Assembly (NCBI RefSeq): GCF_002934445.1
Contig: NZ_PTJE01000001.1
Location: 310,001 to 374,000, forward strand
Direction of reading: 5' to 3'
Origin: Nonlabens xylanidelens
GTDB taxonomy: Bacteria; Bacteroidota; Bacteroidia; Flavobacteriales; Flavobacteriaceae
DNA: 64,000 nt
Shown here: piece after piece, positions 28,901 through 37,242 of the stretch
Position numbering within the stretch: position 1 is the stretch's first letter
How the letters are laid out: the number at the start of each line of letters is the position of its first letter
Notes under the pieces: generated by a model
Databases searched by the model: none
Told to the model about the DNA's origin: nothing
What the model saw: only the letters and a program-made list of their open reading frames with translations
Made by a program: the position numbers and the translations under genes

Positions 28901-29339
28901 CTCTCACACCACGTGTAATACTACCAGAAGTTTGAAGACCGTTAAAAGGTACAAATGCGTTAGTAACAGTAGGCTCTTGCAAGGTGATAAGCTGTTCTTG
29001 CTTACTATCGTTATCAAGTATAATCTTAGGATCGTAAATTCTATACGTTCTAGTAAGAAAATCTGGCAATGGATTATAAACTACATCTATAGAATCTGTC
29101 GTTATTTCTAGTTTATTTTTAAATAAAAGTAAAGACCTAGAATAATCGATGGTATATCTAGAACTATCTATAACGATGCCATTTTTATCCATAACTTTAA
29201 AATAAGCTGGACTAATACTTATAGAATCCACAAGAACAGAATCTTTAACCGCAATGCGTTTTTTTATCAAGTCTGCATATTCTTGTGCACCAGCAATACT
29301 GCTGTAAAACAAAAGAATAAGAAAGAACTTGAATTTCAT
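25929..29339 (-). CDS. large outer-membrane beta-barrel protein, unknown
   Basis: 1136 residues with a signal peptide ending at IAGAQ. The N-terminal 130 or so residues form a small beta domain, then GLQTSGSITRGVRVGNNQNSVVDSELDLRITGKLSDKVSLRASIQD opens a long series of amphipathic strands up to the C-terminal Phe (QLKAFF), as in outer-membrane barrels. Such long barrels occur in many flavobacteria without an assigned function. EF-hand-like IDYNNDGIQDLNEFE (about residue 815) may bind calcium. A variant palindrome at 27416-27431 encodes RFRGS. Confidence 0.75.
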   Translation of the reverse strand: MKFKFFLILLFYSSIAGAQEYADLIKKRIAVKDSVLVDSISISPAYFKVMDKNGIVIDSSRYTIDYSRSLLLFKNKLEITTDSIDVVYNPLPDFLTRTYRIYDPKIILDNDSKQEQLITLQEPTVTNAFVPFNGLQTSGSITRGVRVGNNQNSVVDSELDLRITGKLSDKVSLRASIQDANVPQTQNGYSQRLDEFDQIFIELYSDDWSIRAGDVDLIQEDYQFNNFTKRVQGISGQVQFNGEDSRGYAGAAGALVRGTFNISRFTGQEGNQGPYKLTGQNGELFILVVSGSERVFVNGIPLTRGENKDYVIDYNAGELRFTPTFPITSEMRISIEYQYSERNFTRFIGYGKGGYESKKLKIDSYIYTETDAKNQPLQQNLSDEQVAILVQAGDDPELAIAPSAIPDDFSENQILYRREFINGVERFIFSQDPNDALFNVRFSFLGLNQGNYRLINDQAIANIYEYIAPINGVPQGSYEPVIQLFTPEILTIAGLKASYEPTAGTQIFTEFAASNKDLNKFSTIDDGDNKGVALKIAAQQQLLGKDSLQSLSVHLNTDFIQENFRNVERVYNIEFNRDWNLETVQGSQLFTTLGLNYARDSTISGSYTYQHLEFDKFYKGNRHELVASYQDSLWLARFRGSVLNTNSIEQESQFNRINVDVLRKIKKYYAGTRIESEDNQQRLAVTNELSGLSQRFAGYEFYAGRGDTTTTYVEVGYRNRVNDSLRDDGNLSRVNTSNDYYVKSQPIKNKVSTLLVYANYRKLKSELEDVDDEVSFNSRIQYKRKIYGGKILLNTTYETNSARIARQDFTYVSVNPGQGTFTWIDYNNDGIQDLNEFEVAQFQDQASFVRILLPNQVFLPSHQNKFSQTLTLNPISWTSEKGFKKFLSRFYNQTSYLIDRMVAREGENFDLNPFSTSDDQLGLNLSFRNSLFFNRGKQNYTTNYTYLSTANENLQSIGSIASDIESHQLRFIHKLKDTWLLSFNAQKGKSASSSENFSNRNYEIDDVLLNPQLSYLFDNSNRLEVFYEFQSKDNQVNDVAVLNQHNVGLGWAFNKAQKYAVNGEIKYVKNDFEGQAFSPVGFQMLEGLQPGTNFTWNFLFQKNLTKFLDLNLSYNGRSSETAQTVHTGSVQLKAFF
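27416..27431. repeat. iterated palindrome, copy 8 (one mismatch, in barrel gene)
   Basis: CGCTTCCGCGAAAGCG, one base off consensus. On the coding strand it reads RFRGS instead of RFRES; the change gives a glycine. Confidence 0.85.
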
Positions 29340-29362
29340 ATTTACAATAAACAGATCTGGAT

Positions 29363-29370
29363 CAAAAATA
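29363..29370 (-). promoter_or_regulatory. -7 box for the large barrel gene
   Basis: Minus strand TATTTTTG, 24 nt upstream of the ATG at 29339. No -33 TTG. Confidence 0.4.
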
Positions 29371-29416
29371 TTTTAAATAACTAATAATAGAACTGTATAA
29401 GATAGATTAATTCCAT

Positions 29417-29453
29417 AAAAAAATCCCACCTAGTAGCACTAGATAGGATTTTT
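29417..29453 (-). terminator. terminator after accC
   Basis: AAAAATCC (29419-29426) pairs with GGATTTTT (29446-29453), with an inner CTAGT/ACTAG stem. T run on the minus strand. Confidence 0.7.
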
Positions 29454-29474
29454 ATAATATAATTTAAGTCTAAC

Positions 29475-30821
29475 TTAAGCTTTAGGCTTCATTTCAAATG
29501 TATCCATGAAAGCTGTAGTATAATTACCTTCTACATAAGCCGGCTCATCCATAAGCTGTCTATGGAAAGGAATAGTAGTTTTAATTCCTTCTATAACAAA
29601 CTCATCTAGAGCACGCTTCATTTTATCTATTGCTTCCTGACGTGTTCTTGCAGTTGTAATCAACTTTGCAATCATTGAGTCATAATTAGGTGGGATAGAA
29701 TATCCAGCATATACATGCGTGTCTAATCTTACACCATGACCACCAGGCGCATGTAATGTTGTAATTTTTCCTGGAGATGGACGGAAATCGTGATAAGGAT
29801 CTTCTGCATTTATTCTACACTCAATTGAGTGTAACGCAGGCTCATAATTCTTTCCTGAAATCTTAACACCAGCGGCAACAAGAATTTGCTCTCTAATAAG
29901 ATCAAAGTCTATTACTTGTTCTGTAATAGGGTGCTCTACTTGGATACGAGTATTCATCTCCATAAAGTAGAAATTGCGGTGCTTATCAACTAGAAATTCA
30001 ACAGTTCCTGCACCTTCATAAGCGATGTACTCAGCAGCTTTTACAGCCGCTTCACCCATTTCTTTACGTAATTTTTTAGTCATGAACGGAGAAGGTACCT
30101 CTTCAGTTAGTTTCTGGTGACGTCTTTGTACAGAACAATCACGCTCACTTAAGTGACATGCTTTTCCATAACTATCTCCTACGATTTGTATTTCAATATG
30201 GCGCGGCTCTTCAATAAGCTTTTCCATATACATATCATCATTACCAAAGGCAGCCTTAGACTCATAACGAGCACTATCCCATGCGTCTTGAAGATCTTCT
30301 TCTTTCCACACAGCACGCATACCTTTACCACCACCACCGGCAGTAGCTTTAAGCATTACAGGGTAACCAGTTTCCCTAGCTGTTTTTAAACAGTCAGCAA
30401 AATCTACCATGATTCCTTCAGAACCAGGAACACAAGGTACACCTGCAGCTTTCATAGTTTCTTTGGCAGTTGCTTTATCTCCCATTTTAGAGATCATGTC
30501 TGCACTAGCACCTATGAATTTAATTTGATGTTCATCACAAATGCGAGAAAAGTCTGCGTTTTCAGATAAAAATCCATAACCAGGATGGATTGCATCTGCA
30601 TTTGTAATTTCTGCGGCACTTATAATGTTAGACATTTTTAAGTAAGACTCACTACTAGAAGGTGGTCCTATACACACAGCTTCGTCTGCAAATTTCACGT
30701 GAAGACTTTCTGCATCAGCAGTAGAATAAACAGCTACTGTTTTTATTCCCATCTCCTTACAAGTACGTATAACTCTTAGAGCTATTTCACCGCGATTTGC
30801 AATCAATATTTTTTTAAACAT
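29475..30821 (-). CDS. accC: acetyl-CoA carboxylase, biotin carboxylase subunit
   Basis: 448 residues. It carboxylates the biotin on AccB using ATP and bicarbonate, the first half of malonyl-CoA synthesis. ATP-grasp motifs are present: [34 protein letters not shown] and RINAEDP. It lies 93 bp downstream of accB with the iterated palindrome in the gap. The biotin it relies on is attached to AccB Lys128 and made by the bio cluster at 5-11 kb. Confidence 0.97.
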   Translation of the reverse strand: MFKKILIANRGEIALRVIRTCKEMGIKTVAVYSTADAESLHVKFADEAVCIGPPSSSESYLKMSNIISAAEITNADAIHPGYGFLSENADFSRICDEHQIKFIGASADMISKMGDKATAKETMKAAGVPCVPGSEGIMVDFADCLKTARETGYPVMLKATAGGGGKGMRAVWKEEDLQDAWDSARYESKAAFGNDDMYMEKLIEEPRHIEIQIVGDSYGKACHLSERDCSVQRRHQKLTEEVPSPFMTKKLRKEMGEAAVKAAEYIAYEGAGTVEFLVDKHRNFYFMEMNTRIQVEHPITEQVIDFDLIREQILVAAGVKISGKNYEPALHSIECRINAEDPYHDFRPSPGKITTLHAPGGHGVRLDTHVYAGYSIPPNYDSMIAKLITTARTRQEAIDKMKRALDEFVIEGIKTTIPFHRQLMDEPAYVEGNYTTAFMDTFEMKPKA

Positions 30822-30857
30822 GATGTTTCTTTTTAGTTAAGGTATCGGTATATGGTT

Positions 30858-30873
30858 CGCTTTCGCGAAAGCG
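30858..30873. repeat. iterated palindrome, copy 9 (exact, intergenic accB/accC)
   Basis: Exact 16-mer in the 93-bp gap between accB and accC, inside the presumed transcript. In RNA it could form an 8-bp-arm dyad only by cruciform or dimer, because it has no loop. Confidence 0.95.
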
Positions 30874-30914
30874 GAAGCAATACCAACACTAAGACATAAA
30901 AATCCTTCTTTTAC

Positions 30915-31409
30915 TTAAGACGGATCTACTAAAAATAATGGCTGATCGAATTCTACCGGAGAAGAATCGTCGATAAGCACTTTTACAATAGTACCTGAAA
31001 CTTCACTTTCAATCTCGTTGAAAAGTTTCATTGCCTCAATGATACATAATGTATCACCTTCTTTAATACTATCTCCTACCTCAACAAATGCAGGCTTATC
31101 TGGAGATGCTTTTCTATAAAAAGTTCCAATAATAGGAGATTTTACAGTAATATACTTATCATTACTAGCAGCAGGAGCAGCCTCTGGTGCAGGTGCAGCA
31201 GGTGCCGCTGCAGGAGCAGCTTGTTGCATAGGTGCTGCTTGTTGAGCAGGAGCCATTTGCATAGGAGCAGCTTGAGAAACGTAAGTTACATCACCAGTTT
31301 CACTACCAGTTCTAATGGTGATTTTAATATCATCCATTTCTAATTTTACCTCACTTGCTCCAGATTTTGCAACAAATTTGATTAAATTTTGTATTTCTTT
31401 AATGTCCAT
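30915..31409 (-). CDS. accB: biotin carboxyl carrier protein
   Basis: 164 residues. A C-terminal biotinyl domain carries the modified Lys128 in EAMKLFNEIE. The N-terminal helical part (residues 1-40) is followed by a long Ala/Pro/Gln linker (about 45-82) that lets the biotin arm swing between carboxylase and transcarboxylase. The start is 21 bp after fabH. It is co-transcribed with fabH and accC. Confidence 0.97.
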   Translation of the reverse strand: MDIKEIQNLIKFVAKSGASEVKLEMDDIKITIRTGSETGDVTYVSQAAPMQMAPAQQAAPMQQAAPAAAPAAPAPEAAPAASNDKYITVKSPIIGTFYRKASPDKPAFVEVGDSIKEGDTLCIIEAMKLFNEIESEVSGTIVKVLIDDSSPVEFDQPLFLVDPS

Positions 31410-31430
31410 AAATTAGGGTGGTTATTAAGT

Positions 31431-32426
31431 TTAACTATCGTAAGCCCACGTTAAATATACAGAACCCCAAGTAAATCCACCACCAAAGGCAGCAAATACT
31501 AGTCGATCTCCTTTTTTTAACTGAGTTTCATAATCATTTAAGCATAAAGGTAATGTAGCACTGGTGGTATTTCCAAATTTATGAATATTTACCATAACCT
31601 TCTCTTCTGGAAGATCTACCCTTCTTGCTGTTGCATCTATAATGCGTTTATTTGCCTGGTGTGGTACTAACCAGTCTATATCTTCATTAGTTAATTTATT
31701 GCGTTTTACAATTTGTTCAGAAACATCGGCCATATTTGATACCGCGTGTTTAAAAACATTTTTACCATCTTGAAAAACGTAATGTTGTTTATTATCTACA
31801 GATTCATGAGAGGCAGGCATTAATGAACCACCTGCTTCTATCTTTAAAAAATTACGCCCTATACCGTCACTGCGTAGTATTTCATCTTCAAAACCATAAC
31901 CTTCTGTATTAGGCTCAAAGAGAACCGCGCCACCTCCATCACCAAAAATGATACAAGTCGCGCGATCTTCATAATCTATAATAGAGGACATCTTATCTGC
32001 CCCAATAAGTAGAACTTTTTTATACCTACCAGATTCAATATAACTACTAGCAGTACTCATACCATAAAGAAAGCCAGAACAGGCCGCCATTAAATCATAT
32101 GAGAATGCATTTACCGCACCTATTTCTGAAGCAACGTAAGCAGCCGTAGATGCCACTGGCATGTCTGGTGTTACCGTAGCAACGATTACTAAATCTATAG
32201 TAGTAGGATCTAATTTCTTTTTATCAATTAGATTTTTTGCTGCCATTATAGCAAGGTAAGAAGTACCCTTATCTTTATCTTTAAGAATGCGCCTCTCCTT
32301 AATCCCTGTACGAGAAGTGATCCATTCGTCGTTAGTATCGACTATAGTTTCTAAGATGGCGTTAGTAAGCCTATACTCTGGTGCGTAGGCTCCTACTGCT
32401 GTTATCGCCGCTTTGACTTTACTCAT
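31431..32426 (-). CDS. fabH: beta-ketoacyl-ACP synthase III
   Basis: 331 residues. It condenses acetyl-CoA, or branched starters in many Bacteroidota, with malonyl-ACP to begin fatty acid synthesis. The Cys116-His256-Asn286 triad lies in MAACSGFL, VPHQANKRI and KFGNTTSA. It is followed closely by accB. The 150-bp region upstream, after rpmF, holds a terminator and a second stem-loop that ends 13 nt before the ATG, so its expression may be modulated separately from rpmF. Confidence 0.97.
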   Translation of the reverse strand: MSKVKAAITAVGAYAPEYRLTNAILETIVDTNDEWITSRTGIKERRILKDKDKGTSYLAIMAAKNLIDKKKLDPTTIDLVIVATVTPDMPVASTAAYVASEIGAVNAFSYDLMAACSGFLYGMSTASSYIESGRYKKVLLIGADKMSSIIDYEDRATCIIFGDGGGAVLFEPNTEGYGFEDEILRSDGIGRNFLKIEAGGSLMPASHESVDNKQHYVFQDGKNVFKHAVSNMADVSEQIVKRNKLTNEDIDWLVPHQANKRIIDATARRVDLPEEKVMVNIHKFGNTTSATLPLCLNDYETQLKKGDRLVFAAFGGGFTWGSVYLTWAYDS

Positions 32427-32439
32427 ACTGGTGATTCTA

Positions 32440-32488
32440 GTGGTTTAATTAGAGCTGCGAAAGCTACTAAAAAAGCTCTAGAAACCAC
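32440..32488 (-). promoter_or_regulatory. stem-loop in the fabH leader
   Basis: GTGGTTT (32440-32446) pairs with AAACCAC (32482-32488) and inside it TAGAGCT (32450-32456) pairs with AGCTCTA (32474-32480). It lies between the rpmF terminator and the fabH ATG. Possibly a regulatory leader; no known family recognised. Confidence 0.5.
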
Positions 32489-32527
32489 AAAAAATGACAC
32501 ATTTTTAATAAAAACGTGTCATTTTTT
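32489..32527 (-). terminator. terminator or attenuator between rpmF and fabH
   Basis: AAAAAATGACAC (32489-32500) / GTGTCATTTTTT (32516-32527) with an AT-rich loop. U-run on the minus strand. It would end or attenuate DUF177-rpmF transcription before fabH. Confidence 0.75.
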
Positions 32528-32576
32528 ATGATCTCATATTGAAAACCAAGGTTTTCTAAGAAATATATAATTGAGA

Positions 32577-32774
32577 TTAAGCCTCAGCTACCTCAGTCTT
32601 GTCTATAAGTACATTACCGCGGTAATATAATTTACCTTCATGCCAGTGTGCTCTATGGTATAGGTGAGCTTCACCAGTTGTTGAATCTGTTGCAATTTGA
32701 GGAACAGTCGCTTTGTAGTGTGTTCTTCTTTTGTCTCTTCTCGTTTTCGAGATTTTTCTCTTAGGATGCGCCAT
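32577..32774 (-). CDS. rpmF: 50S ribosomal protein L32
   Basis: 65 residues starting [21 protein letters not shown], the standard L32 N-terminus. The cysteine zinc site of some L32 proteins is absent. The start is 2 bp after the DUF177 stop; DUF177-rpmF is a near-universal bacterial pair linked to 23S rRNA or ribosome assembly. The terminator downstream separates it partly from fabH. Confidence 0.97.
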   Translation of the reverse strand: MAHPKRKISKTRRDKRRTHYKATVPQIATDSTTGEAHLYHRAHWHEGKLYYRGNVLIDKTEVAEA

Positions 32775-32776
32775 GG

Positions 32777-33319
32777 CTATAAGTTATTATCCGTTTTTAA
32801 TTTCTTTAATGCGTCCCATCTGGGATCTGTAATCTTTGTGTTATTCTCTTCTTCAGGATTTGAAACTCTCAATTCATCTAGTTTATCTAATACGTCTGAT
32901 TCTAAAGAACCGTCTTCAACACCTGGATGAACTCTTCTATGCGGTATAGAAAGCACAAGCATTTCATACACATATTGCGCGATATTGAATTCATATTCCC
33001 CATGTGGTAGGATCAATAATTCTTCATTATCATCATTAAAAGCTTCTCCAAATTTGATGACTAGATCCATAGACGTATCTATGTCTAAATCAAAAGGCTC
33101 GTTAGTCACATCACAATTAACATTAACTGATCCAGTAGCTTCCAAAGAAAGTTCCATAATGGTGTTTTTCTTATCTAGCTGTGCATCAACAATAATTGAT
33201 GAACTATTAAACTCTTCAAATCCAAAATTTTCAAAAAACGTATTATCGACCTCGAATTGAAACTGATGTTTCCTTTCTTTTAATCCAGCATAGGATATTA
33301 TAAAAGCTTTGAGTTCCAT
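32777..33319 (-). CDS. DUF177 (YceD) family protein
   Basis: 180 residues, acidic, of the DUF177/YceD family ([29 protein letters not shown], then LDKLDEL and [11 protein letters not shown] at the C-terminus). In other bacteria YceD is tied to 23S rRNA stability. The C-terminal [10 protein letters not shown] signature is conserved in Bacteroidota. It sits immediately before rpmF, with a -7 box 25 nt upstream that should drive both. Confidence 0.92.
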   Translation of the reverse strand: MELKAFIISYAGLKERKHQFQFEVDNTFFENFGFEEFNSSSIIVDAQLDKKNTIMELSLEATGSVNVNCDVTNEPFDLDIDTSMDLVIKFGEAFNDDNEELLILPHGEYEFNIAQYVYEMLVLSIPHRRVHPGVEDGSLESDVLDKLDELRVSNPEEENNTKITDPRWDALKKLKTDNNL

Positions 33320-33343
33320 AATCTTACTCTTTCAAAGAGCGGG

Positions 33344-33351
33344 CAAAGATA
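33344..33351 (-). promoter_or_regulatory. -7 box for DUF177-rpmF
   Basis: Minus strand TATCTTTG, 24 nt before the ATG at 33319. No TTG at -33. Confidence 0.45.
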
Positions 33352-33381
33352 ATAAAAGTTATTAAAAATCTAGTGTTAATA

Positions 33382-34431
33382 TTATCTTCGTTTGCGAGAA
33401 AGTTTTTTTAATGGATTCTTATTAAGAATATCGTACTCTTTTCTCTTGCGATAAATTTCTATCGCGTAATTAATCGCAGCTATAAACGAATCAGGATTTG
33501 CCTCTCCTTTTCCAGCAATATCAAAGCCTGTCCCATGATCAGGACTTGTTCGTACATGACTGAGTCCAGCAGTAAAATTCACTCCACTACCGAAGGCAAT
33601 AGTTTTAAAAGGAATTAATCCCTGGTCATGATAACTAGCTAAAATAGCGTCAAATTCTTTATATTTTTTATTCCCAAAAAAGGAATCTGCAGCATATGGG
33701 CCGAATATTATGTTCCCATCTTCTCTTAATTGTTCTAAAGCTGGAATTAAAGTATCTTGATCTTCTGTCCCTATAACACCATTATCTCCTACATGCGGAT
33801 TGATACCTAAAACAGCTATTTTAGGTCTACTGATCCCAAAGTCTTTTTTCAAAGATTCTTTTATCGTACCTATTTTAGTTTTAATAACCTTAGCATTAAT
33901 ACTAGCAGGAACGTCTTTTACCGGCACATGATCTGTAAGTAAACCTACACGTAACTCATTTGAGACCATAAACATTAAGCTCTCGCCTTCTAATTCTTGA
34001 TTCAAATAATCTGTATGACCTGGAAACTTAAACTTATCAGAATGTATAGACTCTTTATTTATAGGTGCAGTCACCAACACATCTATATCTTTATTCTTTA
34101 ACGCTGCAGTAGCAGCCTCTAGACTTCTTACAGCAATTTCACCAGCTTCAGGACTTACCTCACCCCAGTTTACTTTAAACGGCTCCTTAATTAACCTAAA
34201 CACATTAAGTTTACCTGGAACCACATCGTTCAAGGAAGTTATTCCATGAATTTTGACTTTAAGGTTAAACGTTTTAACGTAATAGGATAGTAATTTTGTA
34301 CTAGCAAAAACGACTGGCGTAAACATCTCTAGCATTCTAGAATCTTCAAATGCCTTTAAAATAACCTCTCCACCTATTCCGTTAGGATCACCGATAGTGA
34401 TTCCTACTTTGATATTCTCTTCCTTATTCAT
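33382..34431 (-). CDS. pdxA: 4-hydroxythreonine-4-phosphate dehydrogenase
   Basis: 349 residues. It oxidises 4-phosphohydroxy-L-threonine in pyridoxal phosphate synthesis. Metal-binding histidines lie in PGHTDYLN, LTDHVPVKDV and ASYHDQGLIPFK, and the signature GVNFTAGLSHVRTSPDHGTGFDIAGKG is intact. It ends in a basic tail (KNPLKKLSRKRR). It is divergent from ribE with 59 bp between, and is followed after 62 bp by DUF177. PLP is used in this window by BioA and BioF. Confidence 0.96.
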   Translation of the reverse strand: MNKEENIKVGITIGDPNGIGGEVILKAFEDSRMLEMFTPVVFASTKLLSYYVKTFNLKVKIHGITSLNDVVPGKLNVFRLIKEPFKVNWGEVSPEAGEIAVRSLEAATAALKNKDIDVLVTAPINKESIHSDKFKFPGHTDYLNQELEGESLMFMVSNELRVGLLTDHVPVKDVPASINAKVIKTKIGTIKESLKKDFGISRPKIAVLGINPHVGDNGVIGTEDQDTLIPALEQLREDGNIIFGPYAADSFFGNKKYKEFDAILASYHDQGLIPFKTIAFGSGVNFTAGLSHVRTSPDHGTGFDIAGKGEANPDSFIAAINYAIEIYRKRKEYDILNKNPLKKLSRKRR

Positions 34432-34434
34432 GTA

Positions 34435-34459
34435 TTGCGCGCTTTAAGCCTTATTTTTG
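34435..34459 (+). promoter_or_regulatory. promoter of ribE
   Basis: TATTTTTG at 34452-34459 with TTG at 34435-34437 (14 nt gap, short). Leader about 26 nt. Confidence 0.4.
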
Positions 34460-34490
34460 AAAGGATAAAAGTAAAGTTTTTTAATCAGTT

Positions 34491-35075
34491 ATGTTTACAG
34501 GAATTATAGAGAGTGCTGCAAAAGTTATGCAGATAAGAAAAGAAAATACAAATTTACACCTCAGCTTGCGTTGTGAATTAACCACCGAGTTAAAAATAGA
34601 TCAAAGTGTAGCGCATAATGGAGTGTGTCTCACAGTTGTAGCCATAGACGGCGATCAATATACCGTAACCGCTATAGAAGAAACCCTTAACAAGACAAAT
34701 ATAGGAGATCTAAAAGAAGGTGCTATAGTTAATATAGAACGTGCCATGAAGATGAATGCACGACTAGACGGACATATCGTACAAGGTCATGTAGATCAAA
34801 CAGCTATTTGCACGCAAGCAGAAAACAAAGATGGCTCATGGATATTTAGCTTTGAATATGATCAAGAACTAAATAATGTAACTATTAAAAAAGGGAGTAT
34901 TTGTATAAATGGAGTAAGCCTTACTGTCGTAGACTCTAAAACTAACAGCTTCTCTGTAGCTATTATCCCATATACTTATGAGCACACAGGTTTTAAAACC
35001 TTATCTCAAGGCGATAAAGTAAATCTAGAATTTGATGTGATAGGTAAATATGTAAAAAGATTAATGAATCTTTAA
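34491..35075 (+). CDS. ribE: riboflavin synthase, alpha subunit
   Basis: 194 residues in two tandem lumazine-binding barrels, starting MFTGIIE. It dismutates 6,7-dimethyl-8-ribityllumazine to riboflavin. VAHNGVCLTVV in the first repeat and ICINGVSLTVV in the second mark the duplicated core, and the trimerising C-terminal helix (YVKRLMNL) is present. The 3' end overlaps the convergent small protein gene by 4 bp. No other rib gene and no FMN riboswitch is seen. Confidence 0.96.
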   Translation: MFTGIIESAAKVMQIRKENTNLHLSLRCELTTELKIDQSVAHNGVCLTVVAIDGDQYTVTAIEETLNKTNIGDLKEGAIVNIERAMKMNARLDGHIVQGHVDQTAICTQAENKDGSWIFSFEYDQELNNVTIKKGSICINGVSLTVVDSKTNSFSVAIIPYTYEHTGFKTLSQGDKVNLEFDVIGKYVKRLMNL

Positions 35076-35269
35076 GCTACCTTTTTAAATTTAGAAACAG
35101 CTACATATCCAATTAAGGCTACAGCAACCGCAAGCAATATCCACAAATTAGTATCTAAAGGCACGACATCTCCTACAGGGGTAGGAGCCATTTTTGTCTC
35201 AAACTCAGGTGGCGGCGGTGCTTGCTGAACAAGCATCAAAATAAAAATGTGAAACTTAACTAACATCAT
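35072..35269 (-). CDS. small protein with PID-CTERM-like sorting signal
   Basis: 65 residues: a hydrophobic N-terminal signal (LVKFHIFILMLV), a Pro-rich middle (APPPPEFETKMAPTPVGD), then VPLDTNLWILLAVAVALIGYVAVSKFKK. The final part, a P-[IL]-D motif followed by one membrane helix and a basic tail, resembles the PID-CTERM surface-sorting domains of Bacteroidota small proteins. The mature part would be only about 25 residues. It is probably processed and exported. Two adjacent ATGs can serve as start. It is convergent with ribE. Confidence 0.65.
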   Translation of the reverse strand: MMLVKFHIFILMLVQQAPPPPEFETKMAPTPVGDVVPLDTNLWILLAVAVALIGYVAVSKFKKVA

Positions 35270-35534
35270 GTCGATTATTGTAGGGAATGCGAATGTAAAT
35301 ATTAAAATGAATTAGAACAAAAAAGAATCGTTATCTATACATAATCTTTTTATTTTACGCACTTCATCGATTTTTTTATTAATTATACCGTTAAAATAAA
35401 TATAAACTATGCATTTGAACCTAACATATAGCATTTATTAAAAAGTTTTCATGTTAATAACTTATTATATTAACATACTAATTAACGTATATAAAGCAGA
35501 CTTTAGTTTACAGAGATTAAATTAAAATTTCAAT

Positions 35535-35574
35535 AAAAAAGCGGATATTCTTATGCTAAGAATATCCGCTTTTT
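35535..35574 (-). terminator. terminator after the subtilase gene
   Basis: Perfect 13-bp stem GCGGATATTCTTA (35541-35553) / TAAGAATATCCGC (35557-35569) with a three-base loop and T run on the minus strand. The rest of the 35270-35590 gap is AT-rich and holds nothing I can identify. Confidence 0.9.
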
Positions 35575-35590
35575 ATTTTCTTGAATCTAA

Positions 35591-37216
35591 TTAAATCTTA
35601 GAAGCAAGTATAAGTGCATTATAAAGATTTACCATTTTACCAGAAACCGTAGTCTCTGCAAACGGTTTAGTATCTTCTGGATTACCACCTACTATTACTC
35701 TAGCGCTAGTTGTCAAACCACTATCCATAATAACATGCTTTACTTGTGACGCTGTTAATTTAGGATACTGTGATCTTATTACCGCTGCAACACCTGCAGT
35801 TGCTGGAGATGCCATAGAGGTACCACCTGCATTGCGATATTCGTTAAGTGGTGCAGTAGAATATATTGCAACACCTGGAGCAAATACATCTACACTACTT
35901 TTTCCATAGTTAGAGAAACCAGCTAATAAACCAGAACCGTATTCAAAGTTTAAAGCTCCTACCGTTAAGAAATTATCAGATATTTCAGTACCTGCCATAA
36001 CTTGATCCTGAGGATACACCTGAGTAAAATCTGTATCAATACCTTCGTTACCAGCTGCATTTACAAAAAGAACATCTTTAGTCTCTGCATACTTAATAGC
36101 ATCCCAAACCCATTGTGCATTAGGAGAATGATATTTACCAAAACTACCGTTAATTACTTTTGCCCCATTATCTGCAGCATAACGTATTGCTTTTGCTATA
36201 TCCTTGTCATATTCATCTCCAGTACTTACAGCTCTAAGTACCATGATCTCAACATTATTTGCAACACCGTTAACACCTAGACCATTATCACGCTCTGCAG
36301 CGATAATACCTGCGACATGCGTACCGTGAAAAGCATCTGCTTTTTCTGGATCTGGACCAGAGTATTCATTATTACCATAAACTGGTGTATCCCACACGTA
36401 CTGATCATCATTAAGGATGTCTTTACGGTAGTTAGTTTTTAAATTATCTCCGTTTAACAAACCTATTACACCATCTATGAGACCTGTTAAGGTTTCTCTT
36501 CCTTCCTGCGCACTACTCAAGCCTCTAACATAAAAGAAATTTAAAGCTCCTTGTGCATTGATTATAGACTCATCTTCTGTTTTTATACCTAAAACTTCTT
36601 CTTTAGTATAATCAGATTTCCCTAAATGAGCAGTTAAAACTTTATCTGCTTCATTCAGACTTTGTAATAATTCTTCGTAACGGTTCTTTTGCAGTGTAGC
36701 TACATTTACTTTACCATCATATTCTTTCTGTGCTTTTGCAACAACATCTGCAGGAAGCATAGCTTTATCTCTTACTATTCTCTCATATTCTAGATTTTCA
36801 TCAACGATATCTCCTAAGAAATTCCATCCATGAACATCATCTATATAACCGTTGTTATCGTCATCCTTACCATTACCAGCGATCTCGCCTTTATTAGTCC
36901 AAATAACTCCATCTAGGTCTTCATGCTCAACATCTACACCAGAGTCTATAACGGCAACAATTACTGTTTTACCTTTTTCACCCTTTAGTATTTCTGTATA
37001 AGCTTTATTCACACTCATACCTGGAATAGTGTCAGACACAAGATCCATGTCTTTCCAGTTCTTTGCTTGCTCATCTGTTAGAGCTTGTGTTTTTAACGGC
37101 GTACTGTCTATATTACCTATAGCTGGAGATACTATTGCACCACCGCTACCACAACTAGCTAGTAAACCAGCTGCTGCAACAGTTAAAAATGTAGATTTTA
37201 AAATTGAGTATTTCAT
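35591..37216 (-). CDS. S8 family serine peptidase (subtilase), lipoprotein
   Basis: 541 residues with a lipobox (AAAGLLASC, Cys22). Catalytic residues: Asp91 (AVIDSGVD), His297 (FHGTHVAG), Ser467 (GGTSMASP), and Asn390 (AAGNEG) for the oxyanion hole. About 150 extra residues, charged and helical, separate the Asp from the His motif (roughly 140-285), an insertion seen in the Bacteroidota subtilase group. There is no type IX sorting tail. It is likely anchored to the periplasmic face or the surface. It stands alone, ended by a strong terminator. Confidence 0.92.
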   Translation of the reverse strand: MKYSILKSTFLTVAAAGLLASCGSGGAIVSPAIGNIDSTPLKTQALTDEQAKNWKDMDLVSDTIPGMSVNKAYTEILKGEKGKTVIVAVIDSGVDVEHEDLDGVIWTNKGEIAGNGKDDDNNGYIDDVHGWNFLGDIVDENLEYERIVRDKAMLPADVVAKAQKEYDGKVNVATLQKNRYEELLQSLNEADKVLTAHLGKSDYTKEEVLGIKTEDESIINAQGALNFFYVRGLSSAQEGRETLTGLIDGVIGLLNGDNLKTNYRKDILNDDQYVWDTPVYGNNEYSGPDPEKADAFHGTHVAGIIAAERDNGLGVNGVANNVEIMVLRAVSTGDEYDKDIAKAIRYAADNGAKVINGSFGKYHSPNAQWVWDAIKYAETKDVLFVNAAGNEGIDTDFTQVYPQDQVMAGTEISDNFLTVGALNFEYGSGLLAGFSNYGKSSVDVFAPGVAIYSTAPLNEYRNAGGTSMASPATAGVAAVIRSQYPKLTASQVKHVIMDSGLTTSARVIVGGNPEDTKPFAETTVSGKMVNLYNALILASKI

Positions 37217-37242
37217 TTTCTATTAATTATTGTTTGTTAGTT

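Noticed and set aside
32456-32463. GCGAAAGC in the fabH leader as a palindrome copy
   Set aside because: Only the right half is present; it fits the leader stem-loop instead.
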